From assembly GCA_963761755.1 (NCBI GenBank), contig CAVXIC010000039.1:558001-622000 (forward strand): DNA of 64,000 nucleotides, written 5' to 3'. Below the pieces are notes generated by a model. That model saw only the letters and a program-made list of their open reading frames with translations. It was not told where the DNA came from and made no database searches. The stretch's first letter is position 1, and each line of letters opens with the position of its first letter. Both the position numbers and the translations under genes were made by a program. The stretch is from CAJXVA01 sp963761755 (GTDB lineage Bacteria > Myxococcota_A > Polyangia > Nannocystales > Nannocystaceae). This document shows positions 35,491 to 45,691 of the stretch, one piece after another.

Positions 35491-38040
35491 TCAACGCCTC
35501 TTGCCCCTGCGACGGGCCTTCGCAAGCTTGCGCTCGATCGCGCGAGCACCAACGGTTCCATCCGCGAGCTCCACACCGCGCTCGTACGAAGCGAGCGCAT
35601 CCTCTCGGGCGCCGAGCGCCATCAGGCAGTCGCCACGCAGCTCCCAACCGGAGGGCAGCTCATCGTCCAGCTCGATCGCCCGATCGGCGCTCGTACAGGC
35701 GGCACCGGCCCGCTCTTCGGCGAGCTCGATGCCCGCACGGAGCACCCAGGCGCGCGGACTGACCGGCGCCCGAAAGGTGAGCCCCCGCCCGATCGTGGCC
35801 GCGGCCTTCGGTTGCCCGAGATCGGTCCACAGTCCCGCCACGAAGGGCGCCGTGTCCAGGAGCGCACCGACCGGCAACGGCTCGCGAACCATCTTGCGCC
35901 AGCCCTTGTACGCCAGGCTCGCGGCCCTGCGCTTCTGCGAGCTGGCGAGCTCGACGCGCGCCAGCATGACGTACAAGCGGCCATCGAGCGTCCTGAGCGT
36001 GCGACGAATCCCCTCGTGGATCGTCACGCGGGCCTCGCGAAGCTCCCCGAGCGAAAGCAGGGCTGAGGCGTGGAGAACCCGCGTCTCGACGTCGCGAGGG
36101 TTCGCGTCGACGAGGCTCTGCAGGCGAGCGCGCGCCTGATCGAGGGCCGCCAAGTTGCGACGTGCCAGCTCGTACCGTGCCCACTCGAGCTCGAGTACCG
36201 TCGGATCAGCACCGCGCCGGCCTGCCTCGGTGAGCCAGTCACGCACCCCCTCGTCGACCGGCGTCCCGCGCAGGAGCGCGTCCGTGGAGGAGACCTTCGC
36301 CAGCTCGAGCAGGGGCGCGGGCCCGAGCGAGGTGTCGTCGACCAACGGCTCGAGCACGGCCTTGGCCTCCCGCGCGCGCGCGAGCTGGACGAGGAACTTG
36401 CCGTAGGCCGCGCGAAACGCTTCCAGCTGGGGGGGCGTCTGCGCGGCGATGCGGTAGTGCTCCAGCGCGGTGGCGGCGGCCTCGGGCTCATCGAAGATTC
36501 GCGCGGCATGATGCTCGGCGAGCCGATAGGCAGCCTCTGCCGGCGCCCCCTCGCGTGCGATCGCCTTGGCGAGCGCATCGAGTGCGGCTTCGGTCGCGCC
36601 CGGGTCCGCATCGGCGCCCTCGAGCGCGGCCAGACGCGCTTCGGCGAGACCCGTCCAGGCCCGATAGGTTCGTGGGTGATCGTCCACCAGCGCCTCGAGG
36701 GTCTTCCGCGCAGAGGGACGGTCGTCGTCCATCGCCGTGGCGACGCGCGCCGCGGCGACGGCCAGATCCGGACGGTCGGGCAAGCGCTGCCGCGCGAACT
36801 CGACCCACTGCACGGCTTCGGCGTAGCGGCGCTGCTCGACCAAGGCCAGGGCCTGCAGATGACCCACCCGCGGCAGCGTCTGCGGCATCGTCTCCAGCAT
36901 CGCGAGCGCCTCTTTGCTGTGGCCGCGCGCGAGCTTGGCCCACGCGTCGAACAGGCCATCGGCCTGCGAGCCCAAGTGCACGCCCTCTCGCAGCGACTCG
37001 ACCCGATCGACTTGGCCGTCACTGAGCAGGCCCTCGATGATGCGGACGCGGCCGTCATTGTCGGCCGGCGACAGCGACGCCCAGGCCTTTGCGAGCGCCT
37101 CCGCACCGGCATCGGGCTCCCCTTCGTGCAGCTTCGCGAGCCCCTTGGTGAGCAGCATCCTCGGCGCGTCGGCTCCGCGAACCTGACCGTCGAGCGACGA
37201 GACCAGCTCGAGTACACCGACCACCGACTCGGCCTTGAGCACCTTGAAGAACGCCTCGTCGACCGAGAGTCCCGCGTCCTCGGGGGCCAGCGTCCGAGCC
37301 TCGTCGGTCAGCGCCAAGGCCCGATCCAGCTCGCCGCGTCGGGCCATCAAGGTCGCCAGGACCCGCAGGTTGGGCGCCCAAGCGATCTCCTCGAGCGACG
37401 TCTCGAGCTGAGCGATCGCGCCGTCCTCCATCGTGACGTCGTAGGGGTGACCCAACGCGACGAGTCCACGCAGCCACGCCGCGTCGGCCCGGACCAGCGG
37501 GTCGTCCTCTTCAGCGGCGGACTCGTAGGCCCGCCGCGCTTGATCCAGGTCGCCATCCCACGCCGCCACGATGCCCTCGCACAACGGTCCTTCGGGGCGT
37601 CCGGCCGCCTTGGCGCGTGCGGCCGCCGCCCGAGCCTCCTGCTCATCGGCGAGGGCCCGCGTGTACTGATGCGTAACGACCATCGCGATGCGCCCGAGCG
37701 TCTGCGGGTGGCCACTTGCGATCTCGAGATTCGCGTGCAGGGCCTCGAGCGCGGCATCGAGCGTCGTGGCCGACGACGCAGCGAGCGGTTCGACGGCAGC
37801 CTGCAACCCACGCTCCACCCGCCGGGACTCGACGAACTGCTTGAGGCCGTACGCGAGCGCTGCCACCGCGAGGATCGACGCCAAGACGACCAAGACCCGA
37901 GTGCGGACCTTCGCACGACGCGAAGACCTGGCCTGCGCGACGTCGATGCGCCGCTGCAGGTGGATCTCCTCCACGAGGCTCTGCCTCGTGAAGGTGTCCG
38001 ATGCCGAGGGGGCCGACACGCGGGCATGGTAGGCCATCAC
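35491..38040 (-). CDS. Single-pass membrane TPR protein
   Basis: The 849-residue product has a short cytoplasmic N-terminus with HLQRRIDVAQARSSRRAKV, one membrane helix (VLVVLASILAVAALAYGL, about 49-66) and then ~780 residues of helical TPR-like repeats (for example GHLQALALVEQRRYAEAVQW and AWTGLAEARLAALEGA). It resembles the sensor half of the TPR kinases without the kinase domain. It precedes the GT4 gene by four bases. A scaffold role in envelope glycan assembly is an inference. ATG 38040 and 38037 are adjacent alternatives. Confidence 0.85.
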   Translation of the reverse strand: MMAYHARVSAPSASDTFTRQSLVEEIHLQRRIDVAQARSSRRAKVRTRVLVVLASILAVAALAYGLKQFVESRRVERGLQAAVEPLAASSATTLDAALEALHANLEIASGHPQTLGRIAMVVTHQYTRALADEQEARAAAARAKAAGRPEGPLCEGIVAAWDGDLDQARRAYESAAEEDDPLVRADAAWLRGLVALGHPYDVTMEDGAIAQLETSLEEIAWAPNLRVLATLMARRGELDRALALTDEARTLAPEDAGLSVDEAFFKVLKAESVVGVLELVSSLDGQVRGADAPRMLLTKGLAKLHEGEPDAGAEALAKAWASLSPADNDGRVRIIEGLLSDGQVDRVESLREGVHLGSQADGLFDAWAKLARGHSKEALAMLETMPQTLPRVGHLQALALVEQRRYAEAVQWVEFARQRLPDRPDLAVAAARVATAMDDDRPSARKTLEALVDDHPRTYRAWTGLAEARLAALEGADADPGATEAALDALAKAIAREGAPAEAAYRLAEHHAARIFDEPEAAATALEHYRIAAQTPPQLEAFRAAYGKFLVQLARAREAKAVLEPLVDDTSLGPAPLLELAKVSSTDALLRGTPVDEGVRDWLTEAGRRGADPTVLELEWARYELARRNLAALDQARARLQSLVDANPRDVETRVLHASALLSLGELREARVTIHEGIRRTLRTLDGRLYVMLARVELASSQKRRAASLAYKGWRKMVREPLPVGALLDTAPFVAGLWTDLGQPKAAATIGRGLTFRAPVSPRAWVLRAGIELAEERAGAACTSADRAIELDDELPSGWELRGDCLMALGAREDALASYERGVELADGTVGARAIERKLAKARRRGKRR

Positions 38041-38358
38041 GGACCCAGCGAAGAGCTCTCCTGCCGCGGACGTGAGGTAGCGCCCCTGCCGACGCGATCA
38101 CCGGGTGCCAGGCAAGCGCTCCAGACCACCGCGACGCAGGAGCGTAAGGCCGTCCGTCGCCCACGCGGCCGGCGATCACCGCGCCGAGCGGCGCTCCACG
38201 ACGAGCACCAGCATCGGCGCGCCGACCGGTGCCATCGGTCGACCCCGGGCTTACCATCGCCGGAGAGGATGCGGACGACGACCTTCTCGAGCCTGCGGAT
38301 GGGCCGCCGCGACGAGCCCATTCCGTGGGCGACCGTGGCGCTCGAACTCGAGTGAGCC
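38041..38358. other. 318-bp intergenic region, no supportable gene
   Basis: Short open frames exist on both strands (for example a 28-codon plus-strand frame from 38270), but none has protein-like composition, a clear ribosome-binding site or a recognisable motif. It is the only gap of more than 300 bases here. It must hold the promoter for the TPR gene and the end of the tetR transcript. Confidence 0.5.
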
Positions 38359-39009
38359 TCAGCTCGCAGGTCCGCAGTAGACTTCCAGGTAACACCGCAG
38401 CATCAGCTTGGTCTCGTCCAGCATGCCGCGCGCCACCGCGTCGGGCTCACTGGCGATCAGCACCATGCTCAGCCCGAACGTGTACACCAGCGTGTGGGCG
38501 ATGCGCGTGCGGTGGTCGGGCTCCAGCTGCGGAGCCCACCTGTGGATGAGACTGGAGATGACCACGACGAAGCCTTCCATCTGCGCGACGTCGTCGGCCT
38601 CGAACTCCCGGTACAGTTCGAAGTTGCGAACGACCGCCCGCATCATCACCGAGCGACGGTGCAGCTCGAAGTACAGCTCGCACGCATGGTCGAGCAGCGC
38701 GGACCACGATCGGTCGGTGCCCGACGAGACGAGCGTCGCGAACGCCTCCCCGCTGGAGGCGATCGCCTGCTGCGCCACCTCGCGGAACACCGCCTTCTTG
38801 TTGGGGAAGAACTGATAGACGGAGCCGATCGACGTGTCCGCCGTGGCCGCGATCCCCTCCATCGTCGTGGCCTCGAAGCCGAAATCCGCGAAGGATTCGG
38901 CGGCGGCAGCGATGATCGTCTCGTGACGGCGTCGGCTGCGCTCCTGCTGGGGGCGTTTGCGCGAAGATGTCTTTTTCCCGCGTTCTTTCGGGGTGTTACC
39001 GGACACCAC
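38359..39009 (-). CDS. TetR-family transcriptional regulator
   Basis: The 216-residue product has a basic, Lys/Arg-rich N-terminus of ~28 residues, then a TetR helix-turn-helix (TIIAAAAESFADFGFEATTMEGIAATADTSIGSVYQFFPNKKAVF, about 31-75) and an all-helical ligand domain. It is divergent from a P450 gene with a 37-bp gap holding a palindrome that matches a second one over the P450 start. It most likely represses itself and the P450. Inducer unknown. The layout is typical for detoxification or fatty-acid hydroxylation control. Confidence 0.9.
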   Translation of the reverse strand: MVSGNTPKERGKKTSSRKRPQQERSRRRHETIIAAAAESFADFGFEATTMEGIAATADTSIGSVYQFFPNKKAVFREVAQQAIASSGEAFATLVSSGTDRSWSALLDHACELYFELHRRSVMMRAVVRNFELYREFEADDVAQMEGFVVVISSLIHRWAPQLEPDHRTRIAHTLVYTFGLSMVLIASEPDAVARGMLDETKLMLRCYLEVYCGPAS

Positions 39010-39019
39010 TTGACGAAAG

Positions 39020-39033
39020 TGAGGCCTGCCTCA
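39020..39033. promoter_or_regulatory. Palindromic operator 1 between tetR and P450
   Basis: TGAGG-CCTG-CCTCA is a perfect 5-bp inverted repeat with a 4-bp spacer, followed by GATTTTG. It matches operator 2 in both arms and flank. It lies 10 bp in front of the tetR start, where a TetR dimer would block both divergent promoters. Confidence 0.7.
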
Positions 39034-39046
39034 GATTTTGTCAAAC

Positions 39047-40417
39047 ATGAGGACGTCCTCAGATTTCGGTTCCTTCGCCAAGCCTCGTGACCTGCCCGGT
39101 CCACGCGGACTGCCCTGGTTCGGCTCCTACTTCGACGTCCTCGCGGATCCCTTGGCGCTGTTCACCGAAGGCCGGAACCGCTTCGGGGACTTCGTCCGGT
39201 ACCGCTTTGGCCCGTTTCGTTTCGTGGTCGTCAGCGATCCCGACGCGGTGCACCACGTGCTGGTCCGCCACCACGCCCGCTACGCGAAGAGCCGCTCGTA
39301 TGATGGCTTGAGGCTGGTCTTGGGCAATGGGCTGCTGACCTCGGAGGGCGACTTCTGGAAGCGCCAGCGCAAGCTCAGCCAGCCGGCCTTCCACCACAGA
39401 CGGCTCGCCCAGCTCGCCTCGACGATGGCACGCCTGACCGAAGATCTCGCGCAGCGATGGTTCAGCCGCGACACCGCCCAGCTCGACCTCCACGAAGAGA
39501 TGATGCGACTGACGCTGCGCATCGTCGGACACACCTTGTTCTCGACCGAGCTCTCGACCGAAGCCGGACGGCTCGGACCGGCAATCACCACCGCACTGCG
39601 CCGCGCCAACCAGGAAGCAGAGACCGCGATTCGCCTCCCGGTGTGGGTCCCGACCCCCAGCAACGTGGCGTTCAAGCGCGCTCAGCGAACGCTCGATGCG
39701 GCGATCGGTCGCGTCATCGCGGAGCGTCGCGCCCAGCCGGGTGACCGGGGCGACCTGCTGTCGATGCTCATGTCGGTCGAGGACGAAGCGACCGCCGAGC
39801 AGATGACCGACCGACAGCTGCGCGACGAGGTCCTCACCGTCTTCCTCGCCGGGCACGAGACGATCGCCACCCACATGAGCTGGACCTGGAAGCTGCTCAC
39901 CGAGAACCCACGGTGGGCGCACGCGGTCCGTGACGAGGCCCGCGCCGTGCTCGGCGACCGCCTGCCGACGTTCGAGGATCTCCCTCGCCTCGACATCGCT
40001 GGCCGCGTGATCTCAGAGTCGATGCGCCTGTATCCGCCTGCGTGGATCATCGAGCGGACGGCCCTCGAGGACGACGTCGTCTGCGGCCGACCAATCGCCA
40101 AGGGGACGATCATCGCCGCTTGCCCCTGGACCCTGCATCGCCACCGTGCGCTGTGGAGTGACCCCCTGCGCTTCGATCCCGATCGTTTCCTCCCCGAGCG
40201 CGTGGCCGGGCGCCATCGCTACGCCTACGTCCCCTTCGGCGCCGGACCCCGCATCTGCATCGGCAACAACTTCGCGCTGATGGAGTCCAAGATCATCCTG
40301 ACCACGCTGCTGCAGCGCTTCGACATCGACGTCCACGGACCCGCGGACGTCGGCATCGACCCAGGCATCACCCTGCGGCCCAAGGGCGGCATGCCGGGGA
40401 CGGTCCGAGCGCTCTGA
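39047..40417 (+). CDS. Cytochrome P450
   Basis: The 456-residue P450 has a proline-rich entry (PRDLPGPRGLPWFGSYFDVL), the I-helix oxygen site AGHETIATHMSW, the ExxR motif ESMRLYPP, the FDPDRFLPER meander and the haem-ligand signature FGAGPRICIGNNFAL with its Cys. It resembles the CYP4/CYP102-like bacterial group that often hydroxylates fatty acids. The usual AGxET-T/S has Ile after the Thr, while the Glu-Thr pair is kept. ATG 39047 lies inside operator 2, so the protein's first codons are part of the regulatory site; TTG 39038 is an alternative. No redox partner gene is adjacent. Confidence 0.92.
   Translation: MRTSSDFGSFAKPRDLPGPRGLPWFGSYFDVLADPLALFTEGRNRFGDFVRYRFGPFRFVVVSDPDAVHHVLVRHHARYAKSRSYDGLRLVLGNGLLTSEGDFWKRQRKLSQPAFHHRRLAQLASTMARLTEDLAQRWFSRDTAQLDLHEEMMRLTLRIVGHTLFSTELSTEAGRLGPAITTALRRANQEAETAIRLPVWVPTPSNVAFKRAQRTLDAAIGRVIAERRAQPGDRGDLLSMLMSVEDEATAEQMTDRQLRDEVLTVFLAGHETIATHMSWTWKLLTENPRWAHAVRDEARAVLGDRLPTFEDLPRLDIAGRVISESMRLYPPAWIIERTALEDDVVCGRPIAKGTIIAACPWTLHRHRALWSDPLRFDPDRFLPERVAGRHRYAYVPFGAGPRICIGNNFALMESKIILTTLLQRFDIDVHGPADVGIDPGITLRPKGGMPGTVRAL
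39048..39061. promoter_or_regulatory. Palindromic operator 2, overlapping the P450 start codon
   Basis: TGAGG-ACGT-CCTCA is a perfect palindrome with the same arms as operator 1, followed by GATTTCG (operator 1: GATTTTG). The centres are 28 bp apart. The site begins at the second base of the P450 ATG and covers codons 1-5. Confidence 0.7.
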
Positions 40418-40423
40418 GTAGCC

Positions 40424-41236
40424 TCAGCAATGCACCCCCAGGTCGTAGCTCACGCACATGTCCTGAAAAGGCATGTCGACCCGAACGAAGATCGTGCCCG
40501 AGTCGTCGTTGTCGTCGACGTTGCAGGTGATATCCGGGACGAAGAGCTCGGGCAGCTCGGAGCAACACCCAGGCAGTCCGTCGGGTGAGGTCGCCGACTC
40601 GGCGTTCTGTGGGCAGACCACGACCGGGTCGTTGGGGTCGTCACACGCGATGAACTGGCACACCCGCACTGGGATGTTCGTGTCGATCTCGTAGTTCATG
40701 TCGACCTGCCCCCCGAACGTGTCGTTGCAGTGGTAGCTGAACCAGTCCTCGTCATCGGCGCTGGGGAGTCGCCCGTCGACGGTTTCGAAGGTGGGGTCGA
40801 AGTCGTTGAAGTTGCCCAGATCGGGGGCTTGCCCCTCGACATCGTTGGGCTCCGACCGCTCCTGCGGGCAGTTGGGTGGCGTGTCGCAGACGTCTTCACC
40901 GGTGCACAGCAAATCGTCCACGCACACCCCGTCATCGCACGGGCAGTCCTGCGTCCCAGGTTCGCATCCAGGACCGGTGCTCGAGCTGCTCGCGGACGAC
41001 GACGAGGACGACACATCCATCGCCGTCGAGCCGCTGCTGCTCTCCTGCGCCTGCGTCGTCGTGTCACCCGATCCACCGACCGATGCGCTCGACGTGGTCG
41101 ACGGCGCCGTCGTGCTCCCGCCTTCACTGCTCGACCCAGACGACCCCTCGCCACCCCCCGGGTCGCTCGGCCCCGCACACGCCACGCCCAGCGCGCTCGT
41201 CAGCCCGAGCACCGCCCATGTCCGCCAATCGATCAT
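40424..41236 (-). CDS. Ser-rich lipoprotein with Cys-rich body
   Basis: The 270-residue product has signal MIDWRTWAVLGLTSALGVAC with the lipobox Cys at 20, then a ~70-residue Gly/Ser/Thr linker. A disulfide-rich body follows (CEPGTQDCPCDDGVCVDDLLC; ERSEPNDVEGQAPDLG; DEDWFSYHCNDTF) and the protein ends YDLGVHC. SEPND followed by DxDWF is a pattern of pre-peptidase C-terminal-like beta domains. It is surface-exposed by inference. It lies 39 bp after the second TPR kinase on the same strand and converges on the P450. Confidence 0.8.
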   Translation of the reverse strand: MIDWRTWAVLGLTSALGVACAGPSDPGGGEGSSGSSSEGGSTTAPSTTSSASVGGSGDTTTQAQESSSGSTAMDVSSSSSSASSSSTGPGCEPGTQDCPCDDGVCVDDLLCTGEDVCDTPPNCPQERSEPNDVEGQAPDLGNFNDFDPTFETVDGRLPSADDEDWFSYHCNDTFGGQVDMNYEIDTNIPVRVCQFIACDDPNDPVVVCPQNAESATSPDGLPGCCSELPELFVPDITCNVDDNDDSGTIFVRVDMPFQDMCVSYDLGVHC

Positions 41237-41275
41237 CGACGGAGCCTCGCACATCTCGGCTCCCGCGAGCGACCG

Positions 41276-44137
41276 CTACGGGCGCGTGGCCGCGAGCCAG
41301 CGCTCGACCTCTTTGGAGAGCGCCTCCGCGCCGGGCTCCTGCCGAAGCCGGGCCGCGACGGACTCCGCGCGCGCCCTCGCCTGGGCGCGATCGCCGTGGG
41401 CGTGCTCGAGGCGGGCGAGCGAGAACATCGCCACCGTATAACTGCGGCCCTGGGCTCCTTGCCCCAGGATCTCCAGGGCGGCACGCGCCTGCTCAAGGTC
41501 CTTCGGACCTCCCTCCGACTCGGGCAGCAGCGCCAGCGCGCGAAGCTGCAGGTCCGCCCACAAGGGGTGCGAGGCGCCGACGACCTCGCGCGCATCGTCG
41601 GCCGCGGCCTCGAGCTGGGCACGCCCCTGGTCGGGTTCGCCGTTGCGGGCCCGGAACTCGGCCAGCGATGCGGTCGTGCGCAGCACCATTCTCGGATCGG
41701 GCTGGGGGCTCTCCTTCGACAGCCTCGCAGCATCCTCGAACGCCTCGCGCGCGGCTTCGGCATCCCCGAGCCCATCGAGCGCGGCGCCCACGAGCTGGCG
41801 CGCACCGGCCGTGACCGGATGCGCATCTCCGAGCTCGGCCTGCGCGTCCGCATGCACGGACATGGCCAGCTCGAACGCCCCGGCAAAGTCGCGCCGGGCG
41901 AGCATGACCTCGACGAGGGAGGACCGGCAGTCGAGCACGTACGGATGGGTGTCTCCAATGCCCTCGGCGAGCATCGCGATGCCCTCCCGCATCTTCTCCT
42001 CGCCCTCCGCTTCACGACCCAGCGCCGCCAGGGCGCGACCCCATCGATACAGCGCGTCGCCGAGATCGGGGTGCCGCTCGAACAGCGTCGCGTAGACCCG
42101 TGCGGCGCGTTCGAAGAGCGGCACTGCCCGGGCCGGCTCGTGCATCGTCAACCCCAGATTGAACGAGAGCGCAGCGACGTTGTGCGTGTCCGGTCCGTAC
42201 TCGATCTCCGCAAGCTGCAGAGCATGCTCGAAGTGCCCGGCGGCCACGTCGGGGTGCTCGAGGTGCAGCTCGATGCCGCCGAGCTTGCGCAGCAGCTCCA
42301 CGCGTTGGCTGCGCGAGGCCGTGGCGTCGTCCTGCATGGCGGCCGCGGCCTTGGCAAACATCTCCGCAGCGACGACGTAGTCGCCGGCGTTGAAGTGCAC
42401 ATGGCCGAGCGTTCGCCACAGATGCGCCTGCGGCTCCGACTCGCCCAGCCGACGCGCGGCCGCCTCGCTGTGCCGCGCCCACTCCAAGGCTTCGGCCGGG
42501 CGAGACCGCTCGACCCCGACCAGCTGCGCCAAGGAGGCCGAGGACCGCATCGCGAGGCGATGGTCGGACGAGCCCACCGCGAGCTGGTAGGAGGAGACGA
42601 GCGCGTCCTCGGCGAGATCGGTGTTGCCTCGCACCATCTCGACGTCGGCCCGAGCCATCGCGACCCTGGCTTGCAAGGGCTCGTAGCGGAGCACGAGCGC
42701 GTCGGCTGCGAGCTGGTCGAGCAGCGCGGCGGCGGCGTCGTAGCGGTCTTCGGTGCGCAGCACGTCGACCTCGGCCAACTGGGCGTCCGCGTCGGCGACT
42801 CCGGCGACGATCCGCGGCGGTAGGACGACCGGCGCTCCCGCCTCATCACAATCCCCGGCGCCTCGAGCGTTGATCACCATCGCTTCGATGCGCTCGAGCT
42901 GGGGTGCGTCTGCGACGAACGCGGCGTCGAGCAATCGCTGCACCGACAGGTAGCGCCGCCGCAAACACGCCAGCTCCGTGTCGAGGCGCACGGTCCCTTC
43001 GTCGATGCGGAGGGCCTCGCAGGCGCTGGCGTAGGTCTCGGGCAGACCGGCCATCTGGGCATCCACCGCCTCCTCGAACGACGGCCAAGCCTCGGCGCGC
43101 CCCTGCGAGGCGAACCGATCGGCGAGGCCGTCCCGGCGCTCGGCAGACCAGTCCTCGTCCCGCTTCGTTCGAAGGACCGCGCACGGATCCGCATCGCCCA
43201 AGCCCGGGAAGAACGCGACGAGGACCGCCCCCGCGGCGACCTTCCACCCCACCCAGCCGGTCACGAACACCGCCGCCCGAAACGGACCCCTGGGCCTGAC
43301 CCGCGCCCGCAACACCTGCAGCAGCGGCGCCATCGAGGGCCAGCGCGCCTGGGGATCCGGACTCAGTCCGCGCGAGAGCGCGTCGATGATCACGTTGGGC
43401 ACCGAGGTCTTGCCGGGCCGCAGCAGCCGGCCCGTCTCGGCCAGCCGCCGCGCGCCTCGAACCGTCTTGGCGGCGTAGGGGCGTCCGCCGAACAGCGCCT
43501 CCCACAGCGCGACGCAGTAGCTGAACTGGTCCGAGCGCGCGCTGGCTCGCTCTCCACGAACGCACTCCGGGGCCATGTACGCCGGTGTCCCCGCCCAGCC
43601 GAGCGCTTGCCGGCCCGCCTCGACGTCCAGACCGCCCGTGACCCGCGCCACGCACGGCGCAGCGAGCCCGAAGTCGAGCACCCGCGCCCGGCCGTCCCGA
43701 CCCAACAGCACGTTGGACGGCTTGAAGTCGCGGTGCACGAGCCCGGCCTGATGCGCCGCCGCGAGCCCGTCGCCGGCCTGTACGTACACCCGCACGATCT
43801 CGACCCAGCCGGGCCGCTCGTCGGTGCGCCAATCGTCGAGCGTCGTGCCGTCCACCAGCTCCATCGCGATGAAGACCACGCCGTCGTCCGTGCCGACCTC
43901 GAACACTTCGACCACGTTGGGATGTGAGATCGAAGCGAGCGCTCGGGCTTCTTGGAGCAGCACCTCGGCGTCGATCGCTCCGGGCCTGTTGGGACCGAGC
44001 ACCTTCACGGCCACCGGGCGATCCAGCGCCGGATCGTGCCCACGAAAGACCTGCCCCATCCCTCCGGAGGCGATCCGTCCAGCGATTCGATAGCGGCCAA
44101 TCTTCGAAGGAAAGCCCTCGAACAACCGTCGGGACAT
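41276..44137 (-). CDS. Second membrane Ser/Thr protein kinase with TPR tail
   Basis: The 953-residue product has a kinase domain (about 15-275): IASGGMGQVFRGHDP, VAVKVLG Lys, HRDFKPSNVLL and LDFGLAAP. A membrane helix near 295-320 (VFVTGWVGWKVAAGAVLVAFF) is followed by a long TPR region (AALSFNLGLTMHEPARAVPLFERAARVY). The catalytic Asp and DFG are intact. It shares its design with the kinase at 30004 but differs in activation loop and tail. ATG 44137 is chosen; the open frame upstream runs into the promoter region. The lipoprotein at 40424 follows, a possible target or co-regulated surface protein. Confidence 0.93.
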   Translation of the reverse strand: MSRRLFEGFPSKIGRYRIAGRIASGGMGQVFRGHDPALDRPVAVKVLGPNRPGAIDAEVLLQEARALASISHPNVVEVFEVGTDDGVVFIAMELVDGTTLDDWRTDERPGWVEIVRVYVQAGDGLAAAHQAGLVHRDFKPSNVLLGRDGRARVLDFGLAAPCVARVTGGLDVEAGRQALGWAGTPAYMAPECVRGERASARSDQFSYCVALWEALFGGRPYAAKTVRGARRLAETGRLLRPGKTSVPNVIIDALSRGLSPDPQARWPSMAPLLQVLRARVRPRGPFRAAVFVTGWVGWKVAAGAVLVAFFPGLGDADPCAVLRTKRDEDWSAERRDGLADRFASQGRAEAWPSFEEAVDAQMAGLPETYASACEALRIDEGTVRLDTELACLRRRYLSVQRLLDAAFVADAPQLERIEAMVINARGAGDCDEAGAPVVLPPRIVAGVADADAQLAEVDVLRTEDRYDAAAALLDQLAADALVLRYEPLQARVAMARADVEMVRGNTDLAEDALVSSYQLAVGSSDHRLAMRSSASLAQLVGVERSRPAEALEWARHSEAAARRLGESEPQAHLWRTLGHVHFNAGDYVVAAEMFAKAAAAMQDDATASRSQRVELLRKLGGIELHLEHPDVAAGHFEHALQLAEIEYGPDTHNVAALSFNLGLTMHEPARAVPLFERAARVYATLFERHPDLGDALYRWGRALAALGREAEGEEKMREGIAMLAEGIGDTHPYVLDCRSSLVEVMLARRDFAGAFELAMSVHADAQAELGDAHPVTAGARQLVGAALDGLGDAEAAREAFEDAARLSKESPQPDPRMVLRTTASLAEFRARNGEPDQGRAQLEAAADDAREVVGASHPLWADLQLRALALLPESEGGPKDLEQARAALEILGQGAQGRSYTVAMFSLARLEHAHGDRAQARARAESVAARLRQEPGAEALSKEVERWLAATRP

Positions 44138-44184
44138 CGCGGCGCCAACACGCGCCAGCTCCTCGGCCCCATGCACGAACCGCA

Positions 44185-44190
44185 ACGTAG
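44185..44190 (-). promoter_or_regulatory. -10-like element for the second kinase gene
   Basis: TACGTT on the minus strand (within GCTGCTACGTTGC) lies 47 nt upstream of ATG 44137. Confidence 0.25.
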
Positions 44191-44343
44191 CAGCTCCACG
44201 AGGCGCGCCCCACACTGGATCCGTCCCGGGGTGAAGCCCAGACCGCCGCGCGTGAGGCTCCGTGCCGCGGTCGAAGCGCGGCTTTGCGCCGCGCGACCCA
44301 CAGCACTTTGCGAGACGTGGGCGCACGGGTAGGATGCGCCCCC

Positions 44344-45096
<753 letters not shown>

Positions 45097-45109
45097 CGAC
45101 GCCGCGAGC

Positions 45110-45691
45110 CTACTGGTCGGCCACGACGTCGAAGGTCGCCGAAAGACGGTTGGAGCGCATCCCGGTCGCGCGCTCGACCTCCACCTGGACCGTCCACTCC
45201 CCGCGCTCCTCGGCGAGCACGCCGAACCGGGCCGTCAATGGTGCCTGTTGCACCCCATCGAGCGGCCCTCGCAGCGAGCCCTCACCCCCGCTGGCACCAA
45301 CCGCCGCGTCGTCGTCCCCGGACTGCGTATCCGCGCGGGACGACGTCACTCGACACGCACCCGCCAACGCGATGTCCGACGCGTCTCCGAGCGAGCTGGC
45401 GAACTGGCAATCCAACCATGGGTCCTTCTCCACCACGACGGGGCGGCCCGACGGATCGGTCACGAACACCCGCAGGCTCTCGACCGCCCCCCACTCGTCT
45501 TCGAACATGAACCGCGCGTCGATGGAGATCGCGCCGGGCTCGACGCGCGACTCGCTGAGGTCCAGGACCTCGCACTGCGGACAGGACTCGGTCGGCACGC
45601 CGCGTACCCGGGGCGGAAGCTCGTAGACTTCGCAGCTGACGGCGCAGCACAGCAAGAGGGCGGAGATGACGGGGGCGCTCGAGCGATGCAT
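45110..45691 (-). CDS. Lipoprotein of unknown function
   Basis: The 193-residue product has signal MHRSSAPVISALLLCCAVSC; the second Cys group (CAVSC) is the likely lipobox. The body holds SCPQCEVLDL and two beta-rich halves (ISIDARFMFEDEWGAVESLRVF and GEWTVQVEVERA). No family recognised. Its ATG follows the stop of the cytochrome c gene with no gap, so the two are translated from one transcript. A role together with that cytochrome is inferred from context only. Confidence 0.75.
   Translation of the reverse strand: MHRSSAPVISALLLCCAVSCEVYELPPRVRGVPTESCPQCEVLDLSESRVEPGAISIDARFMFEDEWGAVESLRVFVTDPSGRPVVVEKDPWLDCQFASSLGDASDIALAGACRVTSSRADTQSGDDDAAVGASGGEGSLRGPLDGVQQAPLTARFGVLAEERGEWTVQVEVERATGMRSNRLSATFDVVADQ

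Noticed and set aside
38041..38358. Small plus- or minus-strand gene in the gap before tetR
   Set aside because: No candidate frame has a ribosome-binding site at proper spacing, protein-like composition or a motif.
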